A DNA stretch of 64,000 bases from CAYPGJ01 sp050174775. Its GTDB lineage: Bacteria; Planctomycetota; Phycisphaerae; Phycisphaerales; UBA1924. The stretch spans positions 558,001 through 622,000 of the forward strand of contig JBFXJP010000001.1 of NCBI GenBank assembly GCA_050174775.1, read 5' to 3'. The notes beneath the pieces are model-generated. The model had not been told where the DNA came from. It worked only from the letters and a program-made list of their open reading frames with translations, and did not search any database. The position numbers and the translations under genes are program-made. Of this stretch, positions 33,938 through 44,525 are shown in pieces. Within the stretch, counting starts at the first letter, position 1, and each line of letters opens with the position of its first letter.

Positions 33938-34789
33938 TCACTCCTCCTTCCGCTCGATCCTCGTCCGGACCTCCCACAGCTCCGGAAAGAACACGTGGTC
34001 CAGCATGGCGCGCAGGAACGCCACCCCGCTGCTCCCTCCCGTCCCCATCTTGTTCCCGATGATCCGGTGCACCGTGCGCATGTGACGGAACCGCCACAGC
34101 TGGAAGCTCTCGTCCACATCCATGAGCTTCTCGGCCATCTCGTACACATCCCACCAGCGAACCGTGTCCTCGTACACCTGCTTCAGCGCTGTGATCACCG
34201 CCTCGCTCGTCTCGCGCGGCTTGCTCCAGTCGCGCTCCACGTCCTCCTTGGGCAGCGTCAGGCCCCGCTTGTGCATGTGGCGCAGGAACTCGTCGTACAG
34301 CGACGGCGCCCTCAGCACCCTCTCCAGTGCCGCATGTCGCTCCGCGTGATGCTGGTGCGACGCCAGCGACGCTTCGCTCTTGTTGCCCAGGAGGAACTCG
34401 ATCGTCCGGTACTGCGCGCTCTGGAACCCGCTCGCCTTCCCCAGCACGTGCCGGAACTGCACGTACTCGCTCGGCGTCAGGGTCTCCAGCACGCCCCACA
34501 TGTCGAACAACTGGTGCTGGATCAGCTTCACGCGCGCCAGCACCTTGAACGACCCCTCCAGCTGATCCTCCCGAACCAGACGGATCGCCTCCGTCAGCTC
34601 GTGGATCACCAGCTTCATCCACAGCTCCGACACGTGATGCTGCACGATGAACAGCATCTCGTCGTGGTGCACCGGGCTCGATCTTGGCTCCTGAGCCCGC
34701 AGCAGCACGTCCAGGCGCAGATACTCCCCATAGTCCATCTGCCCCGACAGGTCCCGGTGAATCCCCGCTTCCAACGGCCGCTCCGCCAT
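33938..34789 (-). CDS. kynA: Tryptophan 2,3-dioxygenase
   Basis: A 283-residue haem enzyme that opens the indole ring of tryptophan to N-formylkynurenine. Family motifs are DYGEYLRLDVLL, HHDEMLFIVQHHVSELWMKL (substrate-binding), GFQSAQYRTIEFLLGNK, FQLWRFRHMRTVHRIIGNKMGTGGSSG (axial His region) and FFPELWEVRT. It is full length with an AAGGAG before the ATG. The next kynurenine-pathway genes are not adjacent. It probably supplies NAD synthesis or degrades Trp. It is coupled to ndh by a 3-bp gap. Confidence 0.95.
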   Translation of the reverse strand: MAERPLEAGIHRDLSGQMDYGEYLRLDVLLRAQEPRSSPVHHDEMLFIVQHHVSELWMKLVIHELTEAIRLVREDQLEGSFKVLARVKLIQHQLFDMWGVLETLTPSEYVQFRHVLGKASGFQSAQYRTIEFLLGNKSEASLASHQHHAERHAALERVLRAPSLYDEFLRHMHKRGLTLPKEDVERDWSKPRETSEAVITALKQVYEDTVRWWDVYEMAEKLMDVDESFQLWRFRHMRTVHRIIGNKMGTGGSSGVAFLRAMLDHVFFPELWEVRTRIERKEE

Positions 34790-34878
34790 GCCCGCTCCTT
34801 CACTTCAAGATGTTCCGGACCCCTAAGCCTACCGCGCCCGCCGTCTCCCCCCACGCTCACCTATCCTCACCCCCGAGC

Positions 34879-36731
<1,853 letters not shown>

Positions 36732-36735
<4 letters not shown>

Positions 36736-37321
36736 GCCCTGAAGATCGCAAAGCCCGCGAAGAGGGCCGGGCGATGGACCGCCTCTTCGACGCCGGGAAA
36801 GTGGCCGAAGCGCGGAAACTCATCAAGCGCCGCCTGCGTGAAGTGGGGGAGTCCGACTTCGACGCGCACTGGCTCTGGTGCCGCCTCTCGTGGTCGTACT
36901 ACTTCTTCGAGCAGGACGGTCGCAAGGCGTTGCAGCACGCCATGCCGCGCACGCGCTCGCGCCCCGTTGCCCCATGGTTGCTGAGTGCCGCGTGTACGCC
37001 CTCATCCGGCTCGGCAAGCACCGCGACGCGATCCATATCGCCCGTGAACTTGTCCGGCGCGGCGCCCCCGCGCTCACCCGCGGCGATTGCGCCGACACGC
37101 CCGCCGCCGCACGCGCCACCATCGCCGATGCGCACTACGACATCTCCTGGTGCTATCAGCAGCTCGCAGACCTGACCGCCGCACGACGCCACCTTCGAAC
37201 GCATTTCTCGCTTCGGGGCCCCGGCATTCGAGCCGGCACTCCCCTCGCCTCGGCACGCGAACTCGAAAGAGAACTGGCGAGCGCCCAAAAGCCGAAGAAG
37301 AAGAGCCGAAGTCGCGTCTAG
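36732..37321 (+). pseudogene. TPR-like protein gene interrupted by a frameshift
   Basis: A GTG at 36732 overlapping the mnmG stop opens a coding frame (VSPEDRKAREEGRAMDRLFDAGKVAEARKLIKRRL, then YYFFEQDGRKALQHA) that loses sense near 36945. Coding-like sequence resumes in a second frame (HALAPRCPMVAECRVYALIRLGKHRDAIHIARELVRR, then HYDISWCYQQLADLTAARRHL) and runs to the stop at 37321. Restoring one base around 36935-36955 would give a continuous protein of about 196 residues with tetratricopeptide-like helices and a basic tail KKKSRSRV. The shift fits one missing base or a -1 event. It may be a sequencing error, a real pseudogene or programmed; no classic slippery site is obvious. Function unknown. 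Confidence 0.7.
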
Positions 37322-37355
37322 AGCACACGCCAACGCACGCATCTCGTGCTCGCTC

Positions 37356-38261
37356 ATGCCCGAACCCACCCCTGACCCCGCCTGGCCCCACACCCGACGC
37401 GTCGCAACGCACGCGCTCCTCGCGGGCGTCTTCTTTTTTCTCACCAAGCTCGCCGTCTACGCCCTCTCCGGCTCCGCGGCCGTCCTCTCCGACGCGCTCG
37501 AGTCCACCGTCAACGTCGCAGCCGCGGCCGCGATGCTCTACACCCTCTGGCTCTCCAACCGTCCGCCCGATGAATCCCATCCCTACGGCCACGGCAAGGC
37601 CGAGTTCATCGCCGTCGCGCTCGAAGGCTCCATGATCCTTCTCGCAGGCGTCCTCATCATCCTCACCGCTGTCAAGCGTCTCATCGAGCCCCCGCCTCTC
37701 CTCCACCTCGACGCCGCCATCCTCGCGCTCGCCGCGATCTCGCTCCTCTCCGGCCTCCTCGGCTACTACGTCCTGCGCCAGGGCCGCAGACACGACGCCA
37801 TGGTCCTCGTCGCCGACGGCAAGCACCTCCTCACCGATCTCGCTACCACGCTCGCCGTCATCCTCGGCCTCGTCCTCGTGCGCCTCACCGGCCTCCTCTG
37901 GCTTGACCCGCTCCTCGCGCTCAGCGTCGCCGCATTCATCCTCTACACCGGCTGGCGCCTCCTGCGCGAGTCCGCCGCGGGACTCATGGACGAGTCCGAC
38001 CCCGACGACATCGCCCGCATAAGCGCCATCCTCGACGACGAGCGCGCCCAAGGCGCCATCCACGGCCACCACAAGCTCCGCGCACGACACACCGGCGCCT
38101 TCCACTGGATCGACTTTCACATCCAGGTGAACCCCGCCCTCACCGTCGCCCAAGCCCACGACCTCGCCTCGCGCATCGAGCACCGCATCGAGCAGGCCTT
38201 CCCGCCCGACTCAGCCAATGCCACGGCCCATATCGAGCCGGCCGCCAACGACACGCATTGA
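37356..38261 (+). CDS. Cation diffusion facilitator (zinc/iron-type) transporter
   Basis: A 301-residue six-helix metal exporter. The first helix (THALLAGVFFFLTKLAVYALSGS) is followed by the metal motif LSDALEST, then the conserved HPYGHGKAEFIA. A second metal site ADGKHLLTDL lies in helix V, and the C-terminal cytoplasmic domain has AHDLASRIEHRIEQAFP. The second site is HxxxD (His and Asp), with Asp in the first, as in Zn/Fe/Cd exporters. The exact metal cannot be fixed. Codon use is strongly C-rich on the plus strand. Confidence 0.9.
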   Translation: MPEPTPDPAWPHTRRVATHALLAGVFFFLTKLAVYALSGSAAVLSDALESTVNVAAAAAMLYTLWLSNRPPDESHPYGHGKAEFIAVALEGSMILLAGVLIILTAVKRLIEPPPLLHLDAAILALAAISLLSGLLGYYVLRQGRRHDAMVLVADGKHLLTDLATTLAVILGLVLVRLTGLLWLDPLLALSVAAFILYTGWRLLRESAAGLMDESDPDDIARISAILDDERAQGAIHGHHKLRARHTGAFHWIDFHIQVNPALTVAQAHDLASRIEHRIEQAFPPDSANATAHIEPAANDTH

Positions 38262-38346
38262 ACCGGACTCGGTGACGCCTATCCGCCTGGTGCGCCGAAC
38301 CCGTGATGGGCTCGCTCGTATCAGCCGCTGCTCTCTTCTCGCCCGC

Positions 38347-39570
38347 ATGCCCGCCATGCGCGACACCACACCCTTAACACCCCGCTCCCCGCTCCGGCGA
38401 ACGCTCACGCGATACGCCGCGCTCTTCCTCATCAGCACACTCGTCATCTTCATCGCTCGCTCCTACTCCCCGGCGCATCACAGCGTGCTCGCGCAGTCCC
38501 TCGAGAACGCCGCCGACACCGCCTCCGTCCCCGCGCGGGCCATCGCGCGACTGGGCTGGCGGCGTGTCGACGGGTTCGGCCCCTTCCCGGACGCGTTCCT
38601 CTCCGCTCTGTTCTGGACCGCTCTTGTTGCCGTCGCGCATGCCGCCTGGGTCTTTGCGCGGCGCCGCGTCGCGCCGAGCCCCGTCGACCACACCCGACGC
38701 CGCTTCCTCGTCGACGCCTCCGCCTCCACGCTCCTGCTTACTTCCTCGGCGGGCGCGGCATCCACGATCGTGGCACAGCCCTGGGACCTGCGCACACGCC
38801 GCTACACCCTCCCCATCCGCGACCTTTCACCACGCCTCGCCGGTATGCGCATCGTCCATATCTCTGATACGCATCTGGGCACGCGCATCCCCACCGACTA
38901 TGTGCGCGCGGCCGTGCGGCGCGCGGTCGCGATCCGGCCGGACCTTGTCGCGCTCGTCGGCGACTACCTCGAACGCGACACCCGCCGCATCGACGAGGCC
39001 GCGGAGATCTTCCGTCCGCTCATCGAGCGGTTCCCCACCGTCTCGGTGCTGGGCAACCATGACTGGTACGCCGACGGGCCCGCCATGCGCCGCGCCCTTG
39101 AACTGGTCGGCTCGCGCCACGTCGACAACGACCGCGTTTTCTTCACTCCGGACCGCTCACTCTCTGACGAGCATGTCCCCGAATCTCTCTGCATCGCCGG
39201 GCTCGGCGATCTCCACGAGGACTTTGTCTACCCCGATCGTGCGTTCCAGGATGTGCCCGACGAAGCGCCGCGCATCCTCCTCTCCCACAATCCCGACGCC
39301 GCGGAACTCCACGACCTCATTCGCCCCTCGGCGCCGCGTGTCGATCTGATGCTCTCCGGGCACACCCACGGCGGGCAGGTCCGCCTTCCCTTCCTGGGCG
39401 CCCCGATCGTCCCAAGCGTCTTCGGGCAGAAGTACGCCGAGGGCCTCGTGCAAGGCCCCGCGTTCCCCGTCCTTATCTCGCGGGGCGTCGGGATGTCCAT
39501 CATCCCCGTCCGCTTCCGGTGCCCGCCGGAAATACTCGAGATCACGCTCGTGCCGAGCGAGCCCGCGTAG
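38347..39570 (+). CDS. Membrane-associated metallophosphoesterase with Tat-like motif
   Basis: A 407-residue protein. Two hydrophobic segments (about 18-37 and 75-95) precede an internal twin-Arg-like segment (RRRFLVDASASTLLLTSSAGA) and a calcineurin-like phosphoesterase domain. Its metal motifs are in order: HISDTHLG, VGDYLERD, GNHDWYAD, LLSHNPD and SGHTHGGQ. The order matches YaeI-type enzymes acting on phospholipid or nucleotide substrates outside the cytoplasm. An internal Tat motif after membrane helices is unusual. The ATG at 38347 was used; 38356 is also possible. It ends 3 bp from convergent metF. Confidence 0.85.
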   Translation: MPAMRDTTPLTPRSPLRRTLTRYAALFLISTLVIFIARSYSPAHHSVLAQSLENAADTASVPARAIARLGWRRVDGFGPFPDAFLSALFWTALVAVAHAAWVFARRRVAPSPVDHTRRRFLVDASASTLLLTSSAGAASTIVAQPWDLRTRRYTLPIRDLSPRLAGMRIVHISDTHLGTRIPTDYVRAAVRRAVAIRPDLVALVGDYLERDTRRIDEAAEIFRPLIERFPTVSVLGNHDWYADGPAMRRALELVGSRHVDNDRVFFTPDRSLSDEHVPESLCIAGLGDLHEDFVYPDRAFQDVPDEAPRILLSHNPDAAELHDLIRPSAPRVDLMLSGHTHGGQVRLPFLGAPIVPSVFGQKYAEGLVQGPAFPVLISRGVGMSIIPVRFRCPPEILEITLVPSEPA

Positions 39571-39573
39571 CGC

Positions 39574-40500
39574 TCATCCGGTGAGCGCTGCGGTGTCCTT
39601 CACGCCCAGGCTGGCGTAGATCTCCCGCGTCGCCTTGCTCTTGTTCAGCGTGTAGAGGTGGATGCCCCGGACGTCATTGTCGAGCAGATCTCGGCACTGC
39701 TCCGTGGCCCAGTGGACTCCGACACGCCGCACCGCCGCGGAATCATCCCCCGCCCGCTGCAGCGCCTTGAGCAGACGCGCAGGGAAACGTGAGCACAGCG
39801 CCAGCTCGGCCATGCGGCGCATGCCCGTCGCGCTCGTCACCGGCATCACGCCCGCGATGATCGGCGCCTTGATGCCCGCCAGCTCACACCGCTCCCGGAA
39901 GTCATAGAAGTCCCGGTTGTCGAAGAACAACTGGGTGATGATGAAGTCCGCCCCCTCATCCACCTTGGCCTTGAGATGATCCATCTCGAGCAGCCGGTTG
40001 GGTGTGGCCGGGTGCCCTTCCGGGAAGCCCGCCACGCCGATGCCGAACCCGCGCGAGTCCGGGATCAGCCGCCCAGCGTGCCGCTCCTTGAACTCCCGGA
40101 CGAACCGCACCAGGTCCGCCGCATAGCGGAACGAGTCGCGCGAACGGTCGTACTGCGGGCGGTCCCGCGGAGGGTCGCCGCCCAGGGCGAGGATGTTCGA
40201 CACGCCGACCCGCGCGTACGTCTCGAGCAGGTCGTAGATCTCCGCCTCGGTGTGATAGATGCACGTCAGGTGCGGCATCGGGTCGAGCGCCGACTCCCGC
40301 TTCATCCGCGCCACCATGTCGTGCGTCTTGGCCCGCGTGCCGCCCCCGGCGCCGTACGTCACGCTCACGAACGACGGGCGGAGCGGCTCCAGCTCCCGTA
40401 CGGTCGAGAACAGACCGTCCCACTCGTCCTCCCCCTTGGGCGGGAAGAACTCGAACGACACCGTCGTCGGCCACCGATCGAAGATGTCCTGTATGTGCAC
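39574..40500 (-). CDS. metF: 5,10-methylenetetrahydrofolate reductase
   Basis: A 308-residue flavoenzyme making 5-methyl-THF for methionine synthesis. Motifs are SFEFFPPKGEDEWDGLF, SVTYGAGGGTRAKTHDMV, PHLTCIYHTEAEI, NILALGGDPPRD, and the FAD/folate stretch EGADFIITQLFFDNRDFYDF. The start is GTG at 40500 with AAGGAG about 9 nt upstream. It lies 90 bp downstream of ahcY on the same strand, so the two probably share the message that starts before the ArsR-methyltransferase gene. Convergent with the phosphoesterase, with 3 bp between the stops and no terminator. Confidence 0.95.
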   Translation of the reverse strand: MHIQDIFDRWPTTVSFEFFPPKGEDEWDGLFSTVRELEPLRPSFVSVTYGAGGGTRAKTHDMVARMKRESALDPMPHLTCIYHTEAEIYDLLETYARVGVSNILALGGDPPRDRPQYDRSRDSFRYAADLVRFVREFKERHAGRLIPDSRGFGIGVAGFPEGHPATPNRLLEMDHLKAKVDEGADFIITQLFFDNRDFYDFRERCELAGIKAPIIAGVMPVTSATGMRRMAELALCSRFPARLLKALQRAGDDSAAVRRVGVHWATEQCRDLLDNDVRGIHLYTLNKSKATREIYASLGVKDTAALTG

Positions 40501-40590
40501 GCGCCGCGCCTCCTTGTCGCCGCCCCCGTCAATCTGCGATGCAAATCGGGCGCGCCCGGTCTCCCGGACGCGGCCCGCGTCAGTCCGATC

Positions 40591-42156
40591 TCAATACCGG
40601 TAGTGGTCCGGCTTGTACGGCCCGTCCACCGGCACGCCGATGTACCCGGCCTGCTTGTCGCTCAGCTTCGTCAGCTTCGCGCCCAGCTTGTCGAGGTGCA
40701 GGCGGGCCACGCGCTCGTCCAGCTTCTTGGGCAGCACGTACACCTGCTTCTCATACTTCTTCGCGTTCTGCCACAGCTCCAGCTGCGCCAGCGTCTGGTT
40801 CGTGAACGACGTCGACATCACGAACGAGGGGTGACCCGTCGCGCAGCCGAGGTTCAGCAGGCGACCCTCAGCAAGGATGATCACCGAGTGCGCCTTCACG
40901 CCCCGCTTCGCGTCCGCCTTGAAGCGGAACTCATCCACCTGCGGCTTGATGTTCACCCGAGTGACGCGCCCCTCCTTCACCCACTTGAAGAGGCCCGCCA
41001 TGTCGATCTCGTTGTCGAAGTGCCCGATGTTCCCGACGATGGCCAGGTGCTTCATCTTGGCCATGTGGTCGACCGTGATGATGTTGAAGTTCCCCGTGGC
41101 CGTGACGAACACGTCCGCCGTCTCGAGCGAGTTCTCGAGCGTGTCGACCGTGAACCCGTCCATGCACGCCTGCAGCGCGCAGATCGGGTCGATCTCCGTC
41201 ACCACGACGCGCGCCTTCTGCCCGTCGAGCGCCTGGGCGCAGCCCTTGCCCACGTCGCCGTACCCGGCCACCACGCAGATCTTGCCCGACAGCAGCACGT
41301 CCGTGGCGCGCATGATCCCGTCCGGGAGCGAGTGGCGGCACCCGTAGATGTTATCGAACTTGCTCTTCGTCACCGAGTTGTTGACGTTGATCGCCGGGAA
41401 CAGCAGCTCCTTCTTCTCAGCGAGTTGATAGAGCCGCATCACGCCCGTCGTCGTCTCCTCCGAGACGCCCCGGATGTTCTTGGCCATCCGCGTCCAGAAC
41501 GTCGGGTCCTCCTGCAACTTGGCCTTCACAAGCTCCATCACGATGCGGAACTCATCGTTCTCCGCCTTCGAGGGGTCCGGCAGCGTCCCGTCCTTCTTGA
41601 ACTTCGCCTCGGCCTTCACGCCCTCGTGGATCAGGATCGTCGCGTCACCCCCGTCGTCCACGATGATGTCCGGCCCGAGGCTCCCGTTCTTCTCATCCGG
41701 GAACGTCAGCGCCTGCAGCGTGCACCACCAATACTCCTCCAACGTCTCCCCCTTCCACGCGTACACCCCGATCTTCTCCGCCGCGATCGCCGCAGCCGCG
41801 TGATCCTGCGTCGAGAAGATGTTGCACGACGCCCAACGCACCTCGGCGCCCAGCGCCACCAGCGTCTCGATCAGCACCGCCGTCTGCACCGTCATGTGCA
41901 GCGACCCCGAGATCCGCGCCCCCTTCAGCGGCTTCTTCGCGCCCCACTCGTCACGGCACGCCATCAGCCCCGGCATCTCGTGCTCCGCGAGCGTGATCTC
42001 CTTCCGCCCGAACTCCGCCTGCGACATGTCGCGCACCTTGTACGCCAGGTCGCTCGTCAGCGCCAGCCCCGTGCTCAGGAACGTCCCGTCACCCTTCCCC
42101 GACTTCTTGCTGCCCGTCTTCTTTCCCTTCGGCTCACTCTTCATCACGCTCGGCAC
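40591..42156 (-). CDS. ahcY: S-adenosylhomocysteine hydrolase
   Basis: A 521-residue cytoplasmic enzyme splitting S-adenosylhomocysteine into adenosine and homocysteine. Visible motifs include HMTVQTAVLIETLVALGAEV, CNIFSTQDHAAAAIA, NVNNSVTKSKFDNIYGCRHSLPDGI, the NAD-binding VAGYGDVGKGCAQAL, and the C-terminal HLDKLGAKLTKLSDKQAGYIGVPVDGPYKPDHYRY with the conserved terminal KPDHYRY. The GTG at 42156 is chosen because AAGGAG (42163-42168) is 6 nt upstream; an ATG four codons on is farther away. The Lys/Gly-rich N-terminal tail and internal loops make it longer than most. Adjacent to its likely regulator. Confidence 0.96.
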   Translation of the reverse strand: MPSVMKSEPKGKKTGSKKSGKGDGTFLSTGLALTSDLAYKVRDMSQAEFGRKEITLAEHEMPGLMACRDEWGAKKPLKGARISGSLHMTVQTAVLIETLVALGAEVRWASCNIFSTQDHAAAAIAAEKIGVYAWKGETLEEYWWCTLQALTFPDEKNGSLGPDIIVDDGGDATILIHEGVKAEAKFKKDGTLPDPSKAENDEFRIVMELVKAKLQEDPTFWTRMAKNIRGVSEETTTGVMRLYQLAEKKELLFPAINVNNSVTKSKFDNIYGCRHSLPDGIMRATDVLLSGKICVVAGYGDVGKGCAQALDGQKARVVVTEIDPICALQACMDGFTVDTLENSLETADVFVTATGNFNIITVDHMAKMKHLAIVGNIGHFDNEIDMAGLFKWVKEGRVTRVNIKPQVDEFRFKADAKRGVKAHSVIILAEGRLLNLGCATGHPSFVMSTSFTNQTLAQLELWQNAKKYEKQVYVLPKKLDERVARLHLDKLGAKLTKLSDKQAGYIGVPVDGPYKPDHYRY

Positions 42157-42185
42157 GTTCGACTCCTTCTGTCGCTTCTCTGGCA

Positions 42186-42204
42186 CGCCCGCTCATGCCG
42201 GGCG
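42186..42204 (-). promoter_or_regulatory. Small hairpin between the regulator gene and ahcY
   Basis: Arms CGCCCG and CGGGCG with a 7-nt loop lie in the 106-bp gap, about 18 nt before the ahcY Shine-Dalgarno. No T-run follows. It may stabilise or modulate the downstream message; no known SAH-riboswitch consensus was recognised. Confidence 0.3.
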
Positions 42205-42262
42205 CTCGGTTCTTGTCTCATGCGTCAACACATCGCGCACACGCGCGTCTTCGTTCCCGCAC

Positions 42263-43243
42263 CTACCCCTGCTTCCCCCGACGCTTTCCACCCTTCCCCC
42301 GCTTCCCCGTCGCCACGAACAGGCTCGGCCCGCGCGTCTGCGCCTCCCCGGTCATCGCCCACACCCGAACCTCCTCCAGCCCCGCACCCTCCAGCATCGT
42401 CCCCGCCTCACCCTCGCTGAACCCCAGGTGCTTGTGCCCCATCGACCGCCGATATTCCTCCCGATCGTGCGCCACCATGTCGATCACCAGCAGCACACCC
42501 CCCTCCTTCAGCAGCCCCGCGAGCGCCTCCACCGACCTCCTCGGCTCAGGCACGTGGTGCAGCACCAACGCGCACACCACCGCGTCCACGCTCCCCTCCG
42601 CAATCCCCGGCTCATCCAGCAACCCGCGCACAAACTCGACGTTCTTCACCCCCTCCAGACGCTTCTTCGCCGCCTTCAGCATCACGGCCGACTCGTCCAG
42701 CGCAATCACACGCCTCACCACCGGCGCAAGCAGCTCCGACACGTTCCCCGTCCCGCACCCCGCATCCACCACCGTCCACTCCGACGGCAGCAACGACAGC
42801 AGCGCGCGAGCCGTGAACCCCGCCCCGAACAACTCGTTCCGCACCTCGTCCCACGCCCCGGCGACCCGCCCGAAGAACGATTGCGAGTCCGTCTTCCGCT
42901 CCGCAAGCACCGCCTCGAGCCGACGCAGGTCCTCGCGCGTCTCCGCGCTCTCTCCCACGCTCTCACGCACGGCCAGCCACACACCCCGCGCTCCCACCGG
43001 CAGATCATCCAGCACGAGCCGGTACAGCGTCGCAGGCCCCTCCGCCCGTTTCAGGAGCCACCCGGCGTCACACAGCACCTTCAGGTGCCGGCTCACCGTC
43101 GATTGCGGCATCTGCACCACCGCAGCCGCCTCACCGACACTCAACTCCTTCCGCTCCAGCACGCGGCACAGGCGCACCCGCACCATCTCCGACAATGCCG
43201 CCAGACGCTCCGCCACCTGGATGTCACCAGAGCCTCGCTTCAT
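42263..43243 (-). CDS. ArsR-type regulator fused to a SAM-dependent methyltransferase domain
   Basis: A 326-residue fusion. The N-terminal winged helix (about 10-90) has the ArsR recognition-helix pattern VGEAAAVVQMPQSTVSRHLKVLCDAGWL. The C-terminal half is a class I methyltransferase with the SAM motif VVDAGCGTGNVSELL, acidic motif II ALDES and ALVLHHVPEP. In other bacteria such fusions and SahR-type ArsR proteins sit beside ahcY/metF and respond to SAH or SAM. Here the same context is seen. The start codon lies inside an inverted repeat (43238-43261), suggesting autorepression. Whether the methyltransferase part is catalytic or only binds SAH is not decidable from sequence. Confidence 0.88.
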   Translation of the reverse strand: MKRGSGDIQVAERLAALSEMVRVRLCRVLERKELSVGEAAAVVQMPQSTVSRHLKVLCDAGWLLKRAEGPATLYRLVLDDLPVGARGVWLAVRESVGESAETREDLRRLEAVLAERKTDSQSFFGRVAGAWDEVRNELFGAGFTARALLSLLPSEWTVVDAGCGTGNVSELLAPVVRRVIALDESAVMLKAAKKRLEGVKNVEFVRGLLDEPGIAEGSVDAVVCALVLHHVPEPRRSVEALAGLLKEGGVLLVIDMVAHDREEYRRSMGHKHLGFSEGEAGTMLEGAGLEEVRVWAMTGEAQTRGPSLFVATGKRGKGGKRRGKQG

Positions 43244-43261
43244 CCCTATATCCGGATGAAG
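43238..43261 (-). promoter_or_regulatory. Probable operator: inverted repeat over the regulator start
   Basis: Arms CTTCATCC (43238-43245) and GGATGAAG (43254-43261) are separated by 8 nt. The ATG of the regulator (43241-43243) is within one arm, and the other arm abuts the -10 box. A perfect ATCCGGAT palindrome (43250-43257) is nested. Binding here would block transcription and initiation of the whole regulator-ahcY-metF unit. Confidence 0.6.
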
Positions 43262-43265
43262 TGTA
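43260..43265 (-). promoter_or_regulatory. -10-like box TACACT of the regulator-ahcY-metF group
   Basis: TACACT reads on the minus strand 16 nt before the ATG at 43243, the same sequence as the fusA -10. Its downstream end overlaps the inverted repeat by two bases. Confidence 0.5.
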
Positions 43266-43300
43266 GAAGCACCGTCGCCCCCGTCAAATCAGCCCTGCTC

Positions 43301-43969
43301 TCACTCGATCTCGGCGGGCTGCAACGCCATCGTCGGCCCCGGGACCTCCCCCAGCTCCCGGATCCGACGAAGCACGTTCTCGTCCTGCGGCTTGAGGAAG
43401 TACGCCATCCGCAGACGCTTGAACGCGCTCTCGTTGTCACCGATCGACCGGTAGAAGTCCGCCAGCTCGAGCTGCGGCTCGATCGTCTGCCCCTTGTCGA
43501 TCCGTGCGGCCGTGAGCAACGAAACCTCGGCCCCGTCCGCGTCGTGCGCCTTGGCCTGGAACCGCCCCAGCCGGATCCAATCCTCGACCCGCTGCCGATC
43601 GAGCGCGCGCGTCTTCAGCAGGCGCACCATCGCGTCCACCTCACCCGCCTGCAACATCGACTCCGCCAGCAATTCAGCAACTTCCGAGTTCGTTGGGTCG
43701 CGCGTCAACGCCACTTCGAGATGGCTCCGCGCCGCGGCTGCCTTCGACTGTCCGAGCAGCGCCTTCCCCAGGCCCACGCGCGCCGGCAGCCGGCCCGGAG
43801 ACTGATCCACGGCCTCCGTGTAGTACCGCTCCGCCTTGGCGTAGTCGCCCGCCTGCAACGCGTTGTTCCCGAGATCCTCGGCCATGAGCACGCTCGGCCG
43901 AGACCCTTCCTTCGCGCACGCCCCCAGCAACGCCGCAGCCACCAGCACGCTCGTCAGCATCAGCCTCAT
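43301..43969 (-). CDS. TPR-repeat lipoprotein
   Basis: A 222-residue exported protein. The signal peptide ends in the lipobox LLGAC. Four to five TPR-like units follow (GNNALQAGDYAKAERYYTEAVDQSPG; ARVGLGKALLGQSKAAAARSHLEVALTRDPTN; and later). It would be an outer-membrane or periplasmic lipoprotein scaffold. Its stop is 57 bp from the start of the ArsR-methyltransferase gene; that gene has its own -10 box. Confidence 0.85.
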   Translation of the reverse strand: MRLMLTSVLVAAALLGACAKEGSRPSVLMAEDLGNNALQAGDYAKAERYYTEAVDQSPGRLPARVGLGKALLGQSKAAAARSHLEVALTRDPTNSEVAELLAESMLQAGEVDAMVRLLKTRALDRQRVEDWIRLGRFQAKAHDADGAEVSLLTAARIDKGQTIEPQLELADFYRSIGDNESAFKRLRMAYFLKPQDENVLRRIRELGEVPGPTMALQPAEIE

Positions 43970-44056
43970 CGATCGTCTTCCTTCTTTCTTGGCTTTCTGA
44001 GCACGATCCTATCGGACATGCACACCCCCCGCCGTGAGCCTCTACCCTCCCTTCCC

Positions 44057-44446
44057 ATGCCCAACGCCGCTCTTCTCCTGCATATCCTCCCCTCAGGCCC
44101 CCCTCACTTCGATTGGCTCCTCCCCCATAACGCCTCCCCCCCCGATCAGCCACTCATCACCTTCCGCATCTCCCGCCTCCCCACAGACCTCCCCCCCGGG
44201 GTTCCGATCCAAGCCACCCGCATCCACGACCACCGACCCCGCTACCTCGAGTTTGAGGGCCCCCTCTCCGACAACCGTGGGACAGTCCGCCGACTGGCCT
44301 CCCCCCGCGTCGAGATGCTGGAAGAGACCCCGGACGACCTCCGTTTCACCGCCGATTGGGGGGATGGAACGCGCACATACCGCGCGAGGTTTACCCCTGA
44401 AGCCGGCCCGGATCGGTGGCTCATCACCCGTGAGCCAACCCCCTGA
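44057..44446 (+). CDS. Small conserved-looking protein (HFDWLL type)
   Basis: A 129-residue cytoplasmic protein. It opens with LLLHILPSGPPHFDWLLPH and contains RIHDHRPRYLEFEGPLSDNRGTVRR and LRFTADWGDGTRTYRARFTP. The pattern of an HFDxLL start, a late YLxFEGP..NRG and strand-rich middle resembles the small LigD 3'-phosphoesterase-like domain (xHxDLxLE). Metal ligands cannot be confirmed. An ATG 13 codons upstream (44018) is in frame but gives a low-quality extension. Confidence 0.6.
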   Translation: MPNAALLLHILPSGPPHFDWLLPHNASPPDQPLITFRISRLPTDLPPGVPIQATRIHDHRPRYLEFEGPLSDNRGTVRRLASPRVEMLEETPDDLRFTADWGDGTRTYRARFTPEAGPDRWLITREPTP

Positions 44447-44525
44447 GCACGCACTTTTGAGCCGACCGCAGTCTTCCGTAAACCCGCACTGAATCGGCAC
44501 TTCACGACGTCCGATACCCCGCCCC

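Noticed and set aside
42157..42262. SAH riboswitch upstream of ahcY
   Set aside because: The gap has one small hairpin but not the conserved SAH-aptamer sequence elements as I know them; a protein regulator with an operator is present instead. A covariance-model search would settle it.
41819..44446. 875-codon plus-strand frame across ahcY and the ArsR-methyltransferase
   Set aside because: Antisense to two conserved genes for most of its length; only its last 129 codons (from 44057) look real and are annotated separately.
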